A program made the position numbers and the translations under genes. A stretch of DNA of 64,000 bases from RZYX01 sp036654375 (GTDB taxonomy: Bacteria; Bacillota; Clostridia; Oscillospirales; Acutalibacteraceae): the NCBI GenBank assembly GCA_036654375.1, contig JAVVSD010000010.1, positions 1-64,000 of the forward strand, in the 5' to 3' direction. Positions within the stretch are counted from its first letter, which is position 1. Each line of letters starts with the position of its first letter. Below are positions 44,907-53,620 of this stretch, piece after piece. The notes beneath the pieces were generated by a model. The model was not told the DNA's origin and did no database searches. It saw only the letters and a program-made list of their open reading frames with translations.

Positions 44907-44982
44907 GAGCCTGCTTGCAGGTTTACCGTACAATGTTTTTAAGTTTGATGCCGTTTCATAAAACGGTAATGGGAGGTTAACA

Positions 44983-47064
44983 ATGCCAAGGCAGGTATCA
45001 TTGGAACTTACCAGAAACATTGGAATCATGGCGCATATTGATGCTGGAAAGACAACCACCACAGAGAGAATCTTGTTCTATACAGGAATCAATCATAAAA
45101 TTGGTGAAACTCATGACGGCTCAGCGACTATGGACTGGATGGAGCAGGAGCAGGAGAGAGGTATTACAATTACTTCTGCCGCTACAACTTGTTTTTGGAA
45201 GAACCACAGAATTAATATCATCGACACCCCCGGACACGTTGACTTTACAGTTGAAGTTGAGCGCTCACTCAGAGTTCTTGATGGCTCTGTAACAGTTCTT
45301 TGTGCTAAGGGCGGAGTTGAGCCACAGTCTGAAACCGTTTGGCGTCAGGCTGATAAATATAAGGTTCCTCGTATGGCTTATGTAAATAAGATGGACATTA
45401 TGGGAGCTGACTTCTATAATGTTGTAAATATGATGAAGGAACGCTTAAAATGCAATGCTGTTCCAATTCAGCTTCCAATCGGAGCTGAAGCGGACTTCAA
45501 GGGCATCATAGATCTTGTAGAAATGCGTGCAGAGGTCTATTATGATGACAAAGGTCTTGATATAAGGAACGAGGAAATTCCTGCAGATATGATTGAGATT
45601 GCTCAAAAGTATCGTGCAGAATTGCTCGAGCATGTCGCAGAGCAGGATGAAACACTTCTTGAGAAGTATCTTGAGGGTGAAGAGCTTTCTGTTGACGAAA
45701 TCAAGACTTGCATCAGAAAGTCAACACTTGAAAATGTAATGGTTCCTGTAACTTGCGGAACATCTTACAGAAACAAGGGAGTACAGATGCTTCTTGATGC
45801 AGTTATAGATTATATGCCCGCACCAACAGATGTTGAAGCTATCAAGGGCATTAATCCAAAGACTGAAGAAGAGGAAGTTCGTCATTCATCTGACGAAGAG
45901 CCGTTTTCGGCACTTGCATTCAAAATTGCAACAGACCCATTTGTTGGGAAGCTTTGTTTCTTCCGCGTATATTCGGGATCTGTTAACGCAGGTAGCACAG
46001 TATATAACTCTGTCAAGGATAATAATGAGCGTATGGGACGCATACTTCAAATGCACTCAAACCATAGACAGGACCTTGAATGTTGCTATGCAGGTGATAT
46101 TGCTGCTGCTGTTGGTCTTAAGAACACAACAACAGGTGACACACTCTGTGATGCAAAGCATCCGATAATTCTTGAATCAATGGAATTTCCAGAGCCAGTT
46201 ATCAGAGTCGCAATTGAGCCTAAAACAAAGGCAGGACAAGAAAAGATGGGCATTGCTTTGCAGAAGCTTGCAGAAGAAGACCCAACTTTTAAATGCTATA
46301 CAGACGAAGAAACAGGGCAGACAATTATCGCTGGTATGGGTGAACTTCACCTTGAAATTATCGTAGATAGAATGTTGCGTGAGTTCAAAGTTGAAGCAAA
46401 TGTTGGCAAACCACAGGTTGCCTACAGAGAAACAATCACCAAAGAAGCAGATGTTGACTGCAAGTATTCTCGTCAGTCTGGTGGTCGTGGACAGTACGGT
46501 CATGTTAAAATCCGTATTGCACCAAACCCAGGCAAAGGTTATGAATTCGTCAACCAGGTTGTTGGTGGCTCTATTCCTAAGGAATACATCGGACCTGCTG
46601 AAGCTGGTATCAAGGGAGCAATGCTCTCTGGTGTTCTTGCTGGATTTAATGTTGTTGATGTAAAAGTAACTCTTTATGATGGTTCATATCATGAAGTTGA
46701 CTCCTCAGAAATGGCGTTTAAGATTGCTGGTTCAATGGCATTTAAGGACGCAATGAGAAAAGCATCTCCAGTTCTTATGGAACCGATCATGAAAATTGCT
46801 GTAATCGTTCCAGAGGAATACATGGGTGATGTTATCGGCGACATTAATGCTCGTCGTGGACTCATTCAGGGTATGGAAACAAGAACAGGTGCAACACAAG
46901 TTAATGCATTTATTCCGCTTTCCAATATGTTCGGATATGCAACAGATCTTCGCTCTAAAACACAGGGCAGAGGACAATATTCAATGGAACCAAGTCACTA
47001 TACAGAAGTTCCAAAATCTATTGCAGAAAGCATTATTAGTGATAAGCCAAAAAATAATGATTAA
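44983..47064 (+). CDS. fusA: Elongation factor G
   Basis: A 693-residue translocation GTPase. G1 is AHIDAGKTTTTERI (about 17-30), G3 DTPGHVDF and G4 NKMD, followed by domains II-V, with SGGRGQYGHV in domain IV and the C-terminal MFGYATDLRSKTQGRGQYSMEPSHY. GGGAGGT precedes the ATG. Length and motifs are those of the main factor, not a tetracycline-protection paralogue. It sits in the usual str order rpsL-rpsG-fusA-tuf. Confidence 0.98.
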   Translation: MPRQVSLELTRNIGIMAHIDAGKTTTTERILFYTGINHKIGETHDGSATMDWMEQEQERGITITSAATTCFWKNHRINIIDTPGHVDFTVEVERSLRVLDGSVTVLCAKGGVEPQSETVWRQADKYKVPRMAYVNKMDIMGADFYNVVNMMKERLKCNAVPIQLPIGAEADFKGIIDLVEMRAEVYYDDKGLDIRNEEIPADMIEIAQKYRAELLEHVAEQDETLLEKYLEGEELSVDEIKTCIRKSTLENVMVPVTCGTSYRNKGVQMLLDAVIDYMPAPTDVEAIKGINPKTEEEEVRHSSDEEPFSALAFKIATDPFVGKLCFFRVYSGSVNAGSTVYNSVKDNNERMGRILQMHSNHRQDLECCYAGDIAAAVGLKNTTTGDTLCDAKHPIILESMEFPEPVIRVAIEPKTKAGQEKMGIALQKLAEEDPTFKCYTDEETGQTIIAGMGELHLEIIVDRMLREFKVEANVGKPQVAYRETITKEADVDCKYSRQSGGRGQYGHVKIRIAPNPGKGYEFVNQVVGGSIPKEYIGPAEAGIKGAMLSGVLAGFNVVDVKVTLYDGSYHEVDSSEMAFKIAGSMAFKDAMRKASPVLMEPIMKIAVIVPEEYMGDVIGDINARRGLIQGMETRTGATQVNAFIPLSNMFGYATDLRSKTQGRGQYSMEPSHYTEVPKSIAESIISDKPKNND

Positions 47065-47159
47065 AAGCACTTGAAATATCAAAGAAACTTTGATAGAATA
47101 TTCAAGAATTCAGTTTTTAAATAGTATTAATTTGTTTGTTAATGAAGGAGGAATAACCA

Positions 47160-48362
47160 ATGGCAAAGGCAAAGTTTGAAAGAAATAAGCCCCATGTTAA
47201 TATTGGAACAATTGGTCACGTTGACCATGGTAAGACAACACTTACAGCTGCTATCACAAAAACCCTCGCAATGAAGGGCGGCGCAGCATTCGTAGATTAT
47301 GCAAACATCGATAAGGCTCCTGAAGAGAGAGAGCGCGGTATTACAATCAACACATCACATGTTGAGTACGAGACAGACAAGAGACATTATGCTCACGTTG
47401 ACTGCCCAGGCCATGCTGACTACATCAAGAACATGATTACTGGTGCAGCACAGATGGACGGTGGTATTCTTGTTATCGCTGCAACAGATGGCCCAATGGC
47501 ACAGACAAAGGAGCATTTGCTTCTTGCTCGCCAGGTTGGTGTTCCATACATCATAGTATTTATGAATAAGTGTGATCAGGTTGACGACGCAGAGCTTCTT
47601 GAGCTTGTTGAGATGGAAATCCGTGAAACACTTGACGAGTATGAATTCCCAGGCGATGACACACCAATCATCAAGGGTTCAGCTCTTAAAGCACTTGAGT
47701 ATTCAGGCACAGATGTTAATGCTGAAGAACTCAAACCAATCTGGGAACTCATGGATGCTGTTGACAGCTATATTCCAGACCCAGACCGCAAGGCAGACCT
47801 TCCTTTCCTTATGCCTGTTGAAGATGTTTTCACAATCACTGGCCGTGGCACTGTTGCTACAGGCAGAGTTGAGCGTGGTCAGCTTAAGACTGGTGAAGAA
47901 ATTGAAATTGTTGGCCTTTCAGAAGAGAAGAGAAAAGTAGTTTGCACAGGTATTGAAATGTTCCGCAAGATTCTTGATTATGCTGAGGCAGGAGATAACA
48001 TCGGCGCTCTTCTTCGTGGTGTTCAGCGTACTGAGATCGAGCGTGGACAGGTACTTTCAAAGCCAGGCTCAATCCATCCACACACAAAGTTTCGTGGACA
48101 GGTTTATGTATTGAGCAAGGATGAAGGCGGCCGTCATACACCTTTCTTTAATAACTATCGTCCTCAGTTCTACTTCCGTACAACAGATGTTACAGGTGTT
48201 ATCACACTTCCAGAAGGTGTTGAGATGTGTATGCCTGGTGATAATGTTGAAATGAATGTTGAACTTATTACTCCAATTGCTATCGAAGAAGGTCTTCGTT
48301 TTGCTATCCGTGAGGGTGGACGCACAGTTGGTTCAGGCGTTGTTATTACAATTAATGAATAA
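47160..48362 (+). CDS. tuf: Elongation factor Tu
   Basis: A 400-residue EF-Tu, which carries aminoacyl-tRNA to the ribosome. GHVDHGKTTLTAAI (19-32), DCPGHADY and NKCD are the GTPase motifs; EERERGITINTSHVEYE is switch I. Domain II and III sequences are typical. GAAGGAGGA precedes the ATG. Codon choice is biased toward well-translated codons (such as CGT, GGT and TTC), more than in neighbouring genes, as expected for a highly expressed protein. Confidence 0.98.
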   Translation: MAKAKFERNKPHVNIGTIGHVDHGKTTLTAAITKTLAMKGGAAFVDYANIDKAPEERERGITINTSHVEYETDKRHYAHVDCPGHADYIKNMITGAAQMDGGILVIAATDGPMAQTKEHLLLARQVGVPYIIVFMNKCDQVDDAELLELVEMEIRETLDEYEFPGDDTPIIKGSALKALEYSGTDVNAEELKPIWELMDAVDSYIPDPDRKADLPFLMPVEDVFTITGRGTVATGRVERGQLKTGEEIEIVGLSEEKRKVVCTGIEMFRKILDYAEAGDNIGALLRGVQRTEIERGQVLSKPGSIHPHTKFRGQVYVLSKDEGGRHTPFFNNYRPQFYFRTTDVTGVITLPEGVEMCMPGDNVEMNVELITPIAIEEGLRFAIREGGRTVGSGVVITINE

Positions 48363-48419
48363 TATAGCTTATTTATGAGCTATGGTAAATTAGGGTTTTA
48401 ATCATAGGTTATTATAATG

Positions 48420-48475
48420 ACACGTTTTCTTGCTGTTTTACTACATCACGAAAGCGTGTTGTTGTGTAATTTTTG
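48420..48475 (+). terminator. Possible terminator after tuf
   Basis: ACACGTTTTC (48420-48429) pairs with GAAAGCGTGT (48450-48459), one G-U pair, with a 20-base loop, followed after 11 bases by TTTTTG. The long loop and displaced T run make it uncertain. Confidence 0.4.
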
Positions 48476-48505
48476 ATTTAAATATGATTTATGGGAGATG
48501 ATATT

Positions 48506-49345
48506 TTGTACGAGATTCTAAAAAAGAAGGACCTTAATCCACAGGTATGTTTAATGGAAATCTCAGCACCAATCATTGCAAAAAAAGCCTTAGCTGGTCA
48601 GTTTATCATTTTGAAAATTGACGAAGTTGGCGAAAGAATTCCATTAACTGTTGCGGATTATGACAGGGAAAAGGGAACAATCACCATTATTTTCCAAAAG
48701 GTTGGAAAGACAACAATTAAACTCGGCGATATGAATGAAGGTGACTTTATTCAAGATTTCGTTGGACCTCTTGGAAACGCATCTCATTTCGACGGAATGA
48801 AAAAAGTAGCTGTAGTTGGTGGTGGCGTTGGTTGCGCTATTGCTTACCCACAGGCAAAGGCACTTCATGAGTTAGGTGCTCATGTTGACCTAATTACTGG
48901 ATTCCGTAACAAGGATTTTGTTATTCTTGAAGACGAGATGAGAGCAGCTTGCACAAACCTTCATATTTGTACAGACGATGGTTCTTATGTTGAAAAGGCA
49001 CTTGTAACGGACATTCTTAGACGCCTTATCGAATCAGGTGAGAACTATGACACAGTCATTGCTATCGGACCACTTGTTATGATGAAATTTGTTTCAGCAC
49101 TTACAAAAGAATTCGGAATTAAAACAATTGTAAGTATGAATCCGGTAATGATTGATGGAACAGGAATGTGCGGTGGATGCAGACTCACAGTTGGTGGAAA
49201 AGTAAAGTTTGCTTGCGTTGACGGACCTGATTTTGATGGACACGAAGTAGACTATGATGAGGCTATTCGTCGTTCAGCAATCTTTAAAGATAAGCAAGAT
49301 CATGCGAGAGATGAATATTGCAATCTTATGAAGGGGGTTAAATAA
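48506..49345 (+). CDS. nfnA: NfnA-type FAD/NAD-binding ferredoxin-NADP oxidoreductase subunit
   Basis: A 279-residue flavoprotein like the small subunit of NADH-dependent reduced ferredoxin:NADP oxidoreductase (NfnAB), which couples NADH, NADPH and ferredoxin by electron bifurcation in anaerobes. An FAD-binding beta domain (about 1-95) is followed by a nucleotide fold with VAVVGGGVGCAIAYPQAKAL, and a [2Fe-2S] site at GMCGGCRLTVGGKVKFACVDGP. TTG 48506 follows GGGAG at 8 bases and begins MYEILKKKDL, as the family does; ATG 48491 overlaps that site. It overlaps nfnB as TAATG. Sulfide dehydrogenase and glutamate synthase subunits are related alternatives. Confidence 0.88.
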   Translation: MYEILKKKDLNPQVCLMEISAPIIAKKALAGQFIILKIDEVGERIPLTVADYDREKGTITIIFQKVGKTTIKLGDMNEGDFIQDFVGPLGNASHFDGMKKVAVVGGGVGCAIAYPQAKALHELGAHVDLITGFRNKDFVILEDEMRAACTNLHICTDDGSYVEKALVTDILRRLIESGENYDTVIAIGPLVMMKFVSALTKEFGIKTIVSMNPVMIDGTGMCGGCRLTVGGKVKFACVDGPDFDGHEVDYDEAIRRSAIFKDKQDHARDEYCNLMKGVK

Positions 49346-50733
49346 TGGCTAATATGTCACTTAACAAAATGCCAATGCCCGAGCAGGACCCAAATGTAAG
49401 AAACAAAAATTTCCTTGAGGTTTCTCTTGGATACACAGCAGAGCAAGCAATAGAAGAGGCAAAGAGATGTATTAACTGCAAAAACAAGCCTTGCATGAAT
49501 GGTTGCCCTGTAAATGTAAGAATCCCAGAATTTATCGCAAAAATTGCTGAAGGTAAATTCGAAGAAGCTTACAGAATAATAAAGGGAACAAACTCACTTC
49601 CAGCAGTTTGCGGACGAGTTTGCCCACAAGAAAGCCAGTGCGAAGGCAAATGTGTTCGTGGAATCAAAGGCGAGCCAGTTGCTATTGGTCGACTTGAGCG
49701 TTTTGCTGCTGACTATTTTATGAACAATTGTCAGCGTGAAAAGATGGACATTAAATCAAACGGACATAAAGTTGCAGTTGTTGGTTCAGGTCCTTCAAGC
49801 CTTTCATGTGCAGGAGATCTTGCAAAAAAAGGCTACGATGTTACAATGTATGAAGCATTTCATGAAACAGGTGGAGTTCTTCTGTATGGTATTCCTGAGT
49901 TCAGACTTCCAAAGGCAGTTGTTAAATCTGAAGTTGAAGGCCTTAAAGAACTCGGAGTTAAGATTCAGACAAATATGGTTATTGGTAAGGCAACCACAAT
50001 TGACGAGCTGTTTGAGCAGGGCTTTGAATCAGTATTCGTTGGTTCAGGTGCAGGTCTTCCAATGTTCATGAACATCCCTGGTGAAAGCCTTAACGGTGTT
50101 TACTCTGCAAATGAGTATCTCACCCGTATTAACTTTATGAAGGCTTACAAAGAGGGCTATGACACACCAATTACAGCAAACAAGAGTGTAGCAATCATAG
50201 GCGGCGGTAATGTTGCAATGGATTCTGCTCGTTGTGCAAAGCGTATGGGTGCTGAAAATGTATACATAGTATATAGAAGAAGTGAAACAGAGATGCCAGC
50301 AAGATTGGAAGAAGTCCATCATGCTAAAGAAGAAGGCATTATCTTCAAATTCCTCACAGCTCCAAAGCAGGTTATTGGCGACGAAAAAGGTTGGGTAACT
50401 GGTCTTGAGTGCGTTGAAATGGAACTTGGCGAGCCTGATGATTCAGGAAGACGCCGTCCAGTTGAAATTAAGGGATCAGAGCATATACTTGATGTTGATG
50501 CAGTTGTCATGTCAATCGGTACTTCACCAAACCCATTAATCAGGACAACCACTCCAGGTTTGGACACAAACAAGTGGGGCTGCATTGTTGCTAATGAAAC
50601 AACAGGACTTACAAGCCGTGAAGGTGTATATGCCGGCGGTGATGCTGTTACAGGTGCTGCAACTGTTATCCTTGCAATGGGAGCAGGAAAAGTATCTGCA
50701 ACTGCTATTGATGAATACATAATGAGCAAATAA
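49345..50733 (+). CDS. nfnB: NfnB-type NADPH-dependent oxidoreductase (GltA family)
   Basis: A 462-residue large subunit of the NfnAB type. The N-terminal ferredoxin-like region has two [4Fe-4S] ligand sets: CINCKNKPCMNGCPVN (about 42-57) and CGRVCPQESQCEGKCVRG (about 89-106). VAVVGSGPSSLSCAGDLAKKGYDVTMYE is the FAD site and VAIIGGGNVAMDSARCAKRMGAENV the NADPH site. An ATHR-like motif is seen as YAGGDAVTGAATV near the end. It differs from GltD mainly by its partner: here it is paired with nfnA and no glutamate synthase large subunit is present. Confidence 0.88.
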   Translation: MANMSLNKMPMPEQDPNVRNKNFLEVSLGYTAEQAIEEAKRCINCKNKPCMNGCPVNVRIPEFIAKIAEGKFEEAYRIIKGTNSLPAVCGRVCPQESQCEGKCVRGIKGEPVAIGRLERFAADYFMNNCQREKMDIKSNGHKVAVVGSGPSSLSCAGDLAKKGYDVTMYEAFHETGGVLLYGIPEFRLPKAVVKSEVEGLKELGVKIQTNMVIGKATTIDELFEQGFESVFVGSGAGLPMFMNIPGESLNGVYSANEYLTRINFMKAYKEGYDTPITANKSVAIIGGGNVAMDSARCAKRMGAENVYIVYRRSETEMPARLEEVHHAKEEGIIFKFLTAPKQVIGDEKGWVTGLECVEMELGEPDDSGRRRPVEIKGSEHILDVDAVVMSIGTSPNPLIRTTTPGLDTNKWGCIVANETTGLTSREGVYAGGDAVTGAATVILAMGAGKVSATAIDEYIMSK

Positions 50734-50782
50734 TCAGCTCATTTCCTATATGTAAAATCAATATTTTATACTTAGCAATTTT

Positions 50783-50824
50783 AACACCTGTGTAGAGATT
50801 ATTACCTACACAGGTGTTTTTTTT
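50783..50824 (+). terminator. Terminator after nfnB
   Basis: A perfect 13-bp stem AACACCTGTGTAG (50783-50795) with 50806-50818, loop of 10, then an eight-base T run. Confidence 0.92.
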
Positions 50825-50870
50825 AGTATGGAAAGAAATAATTTGATTTGAGTCTTTGAGTTCTTTGTTG

Positions 50871-50899
50871 TTGCAAAATAATTATTTATGTAATACAAT
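50871..50899 (+). promoter_or_regulatory. Promoter of the cobalamin-riboswitch transcript
   Basis: TTGCAA (50871-50876), 17 bases, TACAAT (50894-50899). The start would fall at the first base of the riboswitch P1 stem, near 50905. Confidence 0.75.
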
Positions 50900-50904
50900 T
50901 AAGC

Positions 50905-51051
50905 ATACGGTTTTGTAAAAATTAAAAGGGAACACGGTTAAATACCGTGGCAGCCCCCGCTACTGTGTGGAGGACAAGCTTTTTGTAACATCACTGAGCA
51001 ATCGGGAAGATAAAAAGTGAGGATGATTCCAAGCCAGGAGACCTGCCGTAT
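50905..51051 (+). promoter_or_regulatory. Cobalamin (B12) riboswitch
   Basis: All core blocks of the family are present in order: AAAAGGGAACACGGT (50924-50938), CCGTGGCAGCCCCCGCTACTG (about 50947-50967, the B12-box region is GCCAGGAGACCTGCC at 51033-51047), a CACTG-like ATCACTGAGCAATCGGGAAG segment and AAGCCAGGAGACCTGCC. P1 pairs ATACGG (50905-50910) with CCGTAT (51046-51051). Downstream, CTCC (51064-51067) can pair with GGAG (51076-51079) near the ribosome site of the next gene, suggesting translational control. It fills most of the 361-base gap before the lipoprotein gene. Confidence 0.95.
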
Positions 51052-51094
51052 AAATATTTTAATCTCCAGACTTTCGGAGGGAAAGGAAAGAAAA

Positions 51095-51514
51095 ATGGTA
51101 AAAAATCAAAACAGAACTGCTGCGTTACTTTTATGTCTTGTAATGCTCTTCTCATTTTCTGCGTGTGGGAACAATCAATACACAAGTAACACAACCACAA
51201 AGAAGCCTACAACAGCACAGGCAACAAAGGAAATCACAGTGGAGGTTGTTGCAGCAGACAAGTCAAAGAAATCTTTCAAGATTGACACAGACGAGGGATT
51301 TTTAAGAAAAGCACTTGAGCAGGAAAAGCTTGTTCAGGGAACAGAGAGCGAATATGGTCTTTTCATCAAAACAGTCAATGGCTACACAGCAAATGAAAGC
51401 AATAAAGAGTGGTGGTGTATAACCAAAGCTGGTAAAACGGTTGAAACAGGAGTGGACACAACACCAATCTCAGACGGCGACAAGTTTGAGCTAACTTTGA
51501 CAGTAGGCTATTAA
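51095..51514 (+). CDS. DUF4430 (transcobalamin C-terminal-like) lipoprotein under B12 control
   Basis: A 139-residue lipoprotein. The signal ends at a FSAC lipobox (Cys24), followed by a Thr/Lys-rich linker (30-46) and one DUF4430 domain (about 47-139). That domain resembles the beta domain of intrinsic factor and transcobalamin: ESNKEWWCITKAG (101-113) and GVDTTPISDGDKFEL (119-133) are its signature. Since it is the sole gene behind a cobalamin riboswitch, I infer a surface protein that captures corrinoids, possibly for a BtuFCD-type importer elsewhere. ATG 51095 is chosen; the in-frame start at 51017 lies within the riboswitch. A strong terminator follows, so this is a one-gene unit. Confidence 0.85.
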   Translation: MVKNQNRTAALLLCLVMLFSFSACGNNQYTSNTTTKKPTTAQATKEITVEVVAADKSKKSFKIDTDEGFLRKALEQEKLVQGTESEYGLFIKTVNGYTANESNKEWWCITKAGKTVETGVDTTPISDGDKFELTLTVGY

Positions 51515-51558
51515 GCTTGCATTTTGTGGTTAATTCAACTTTTGTTCGCGATTATAAC

Positions 51559-51600
51559 AACATCGGGTATCTGAAAAGATGCCCGATGTTTATTTGTTTT
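51559..51600 (+). terminator. Terminator after the DUF4430 lipoprotein
   Basis: A 14-bp stem with one G-U pair (51559-51572 with 51577-51590), loop GAAA, then TTATTTGTTTT. Confidence 0.9.
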
Positions 51601-51610
51601 CACTTTTTGG

Positions 51611-51639
51611 TTGAAGAACTTTTCGTATTATGATATAAT
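51611..51639 (+). promoter_or_regulatory. Promoter of miaB
   Basis: TTGAAG (51611-51616), 17 bases, perfect TATAAT (51634-51639). Confidence 0.75.
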
Positions 51640-51681
51640 TATCAATAATTATTTTACAAAGAATTATCGGAGGAAATTATT

Positions 51682-53094
51682 TTGGATGGCAAAAATGTAT
51701 TGGTTCCAAAGCAGGAATTAGACAAGCAGAAAGAGTTCTCAAAAATGGTTAAATCTATTTTGAGTACAAAATTTGTAAGCTCCCATCCAAAAGCATTTAC
51801 TCACACATATGGGTGCCAAGGCAATGTTTCAGATGGTCAAAGAATAAATGGTATGCTTGAAGAAATGGGCTATGAGTTTACGCAAGATGTTTCACAGGCA
51901 GACTTAGTTCTTTACAACACTTGTGCGATTCGTGAACACGCAGAGGACAGAGTTTTTGGCAATGTTGGTGAGTTAAAGCATCTCAAGGAGTCAAATCCAG
52001 ATGCAATCATTGCCCTTTGTGGATGTATGATGCAGCAAAAGCATATAGCCGAAAAAATCCAAAAGAGCTATTCTTATGTGGATTTGATTTTTGGTACACA
52101 TGTTTTGCACAAGCTTCCTGAGTTCATATATAACCTGCTTTGTAATAAAAAAAGATTAGTCGACATAACAGACAGCGAAGGAGTTATTGCTGAAGGTATA
52201 GCCCACAGGCGTGACAGTAAAATAAAAGCGTTTTTACCAATTGCCTACGGTTGTAACAACTTTTGTAGTTATTGTGTCGTGCCATATGTTCGAGGCAGAG
52301 AACGAAGCAGAGCTTTTGATGATGTTTTGAATGAAGCAAAGCAGCTTGTAAAAGATGGCTACAAAGAAATCAATCTACTTGGGCAGAATGTCAATTCCTA
52401 TGGTAATGATTTTGGAGAGCAAAACCTTTTTTCAAAGCTATTAAAAAGCATAAATGCAATAGAAGGCGATTTTTTAATTAGATTTATGACTTCTCACCCA
52501 AAGGATTGCACAAAAGAGTTACTTGAAACAATGTCGCAGTGTGAAAAGTTGGAGCGTCATTTGCATTTGCCATTTCAGAGTGGAAATAATAGAGTTTTAA
52601 AGGAAATGAATAGATGTTACACAAGAGAGCATTATTTAGAGCTTGTTGAAATTGCTCGTAAGCTTATGCCAGATATCTCACTTACAAGCGATGTAATCGT
52701 TGGTTTTCCTGGTGAAACATATGAGGAGTTTTGCGAAACATTAAGTCTTGTAGAGCAAGTTGGATTTTCTTCTCTTTACACTTTTATTTATTCAAAGCGT
52801 GAGGGTACAAATGCAGCTCAAATACCAGACAATATTCCACGAAGTGAAAAATCAAAGTGGTTTACAGAGCTAACAGATTTACAAGAACGCATAGCAGGTG
52901 AGCGCTCTGCAAAAATGAAAGACAAAGTCTATCGTGTTCTTGCTGAAGGGGTCAGCAAAACTGGAATGATAACAGGAAGAACTTCAGGTAATGTAATAGT
53001 TGAGTTTGAAGCGTCCAATAATGTAATCGGGAACTTTTGCAATGTTGAGGCGACCGAACCCCTTACATGGATAGTAAGAGGCAAAATAATTTAG
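51682..53094 (+). CDS. miaB: tRNA-2-methylthio-N6-dimethylallyladenosine synthase MiaB
   Basis: A 470-residue radical-SAM methylthiotransferase, which adds 2-methylthio to i6A37 in tRNAs reading U-starting codons. The N-terminal UPF0004 domain holds a cluster at Cys45, Cys81 and Cys115; the radical SAM cluster is CNNFCSYC (Cys191, Cys195, Cys198); a C-terminal TRAM domain follows (about 400-470). TTG 51682 follows CGGAGGA. miaA, which makes the i6A substrate, lies 5 kb downstream in the same run of genes. Confidence 0.96.
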   Translation: MDGKNVLVPKQELDKQKEFSKMVKSILSTKFVSSHPKAFTHTYGCQGNVSDGQRINGMLEEMGYEFTQDVSQADLVLYNTCAIREHAEDRVFGNVGELKHLKESNPDAIIALCGCMMQQKHIAEKIQKSYSYVDLIFGTHVLHKLPEFIYNLLCNKKRLVDITDSEGVIAEGIAHRRDSKIKAFLPIAYGCNNFCSYCVVPYVRGRERSRAFDDVLNEAKQLVKDGYKEINLLGQNVNSYGNDFGEQNLFSKLLKSINAIEGDFLIRFMTSHPKDCTKELLETMSQCEKLERHLHLPFQSGNNRVLKEMNRCYTREHYLELVEIARKLMPDISLTSDVIVGFPGETYEEFCETLSLVEQVGFSSLYTFIYSKREGTNAAQIPDNIPRSEKSKWFTELTDLQERIAGERSAKMKDKVYRVLAEGVSKTGMITGRTSGNVIVEFEASNNVIGNFCNVEATEPLTWIVRGKII

Positions 53095-53166
53095 TATTCT
53101 TTTGAGTTGGAACTTATCCGATTTATCAGATATAAACAATAATATATTTTAAAGGAGATTATTAAA

Positions 53167-53583
53167 ATGGATGTAGTAGCAATTACAAGACAGCTTGGTG
53201 CAGCAATCCAGCAGAATGATTGTTATCTTAAATTTGCAAAGGCAAAGGCAGATAGTGAGAAGGATGCAACTGTTAAAGAAATGATGGACAAAATCAACGA
53301 AATTCGTGAGGCATATCAGGCAGAAGCAGAAAAATCACAGCCGGATGAGCTTACACTATCAAAGTTTGACAGCGATTTTCAGCAGGTTTATACAGCACTT
53401 ATGGTTAACGAGAACATGAGCAGTTACGAGGAATCTCGTAAGGAACTCGATGTCTTAATGAACTATATTATGCAGATACTTTATCTTTGCGTAAACGGTG
53501 AGAACCCAGAAACCTGCGAGCCACAGCCAGAAGAGCATGATTGTGGTGGCGAATGTTCAGGCTGCAATGGCGGTTGCAATTAA
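53167..53583 (+). CDS. YlbF/YmcA-family protein with cysteine-rich tail
   Basis: A 138-residue, mostly helical protein of the Com_YlbF family. In Bacillus, YlbF, YmcA and YaaT form a complex that guides RNase Y and carries [4Fe-4S] clusters; a similar role here is inferred. The helical core (about 1-110) is followed by a tail with Cys117, Cys126, Cys130, Cys133 and Cys137 (CGGECSGCNGGC), plus Cys108 in the last helix, a likely metal or Fe-S site. It lies between miaB and mutS, 37 bases before mutS. AAAGGAG precedes the ATG. Confidence 0.85.
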   Translation: MDVVAITRQLGAAIQQNDCYLKFAKAKADSEKDATVKEMMDKINEIREAYQAEAEKSQPDELTLSKFDSDFQQVYTALMVNENMSSYEESRKELDVLMNYIMQILYLCVNGENPETCEPQPEEHDCGGECSGCNGGCN

Positions 53584-53620
53584 TTAGAAATTAAATAAAT
53601 TGTAAGGAGGAAAAGCAATA

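Noticed and set aside
48363..48505. A small gene between tuf and nfnA
   Set aside because: Only very short frames without ribosome sites are present; the stretch holds hairpins and is better explained as a 3' end and leader.
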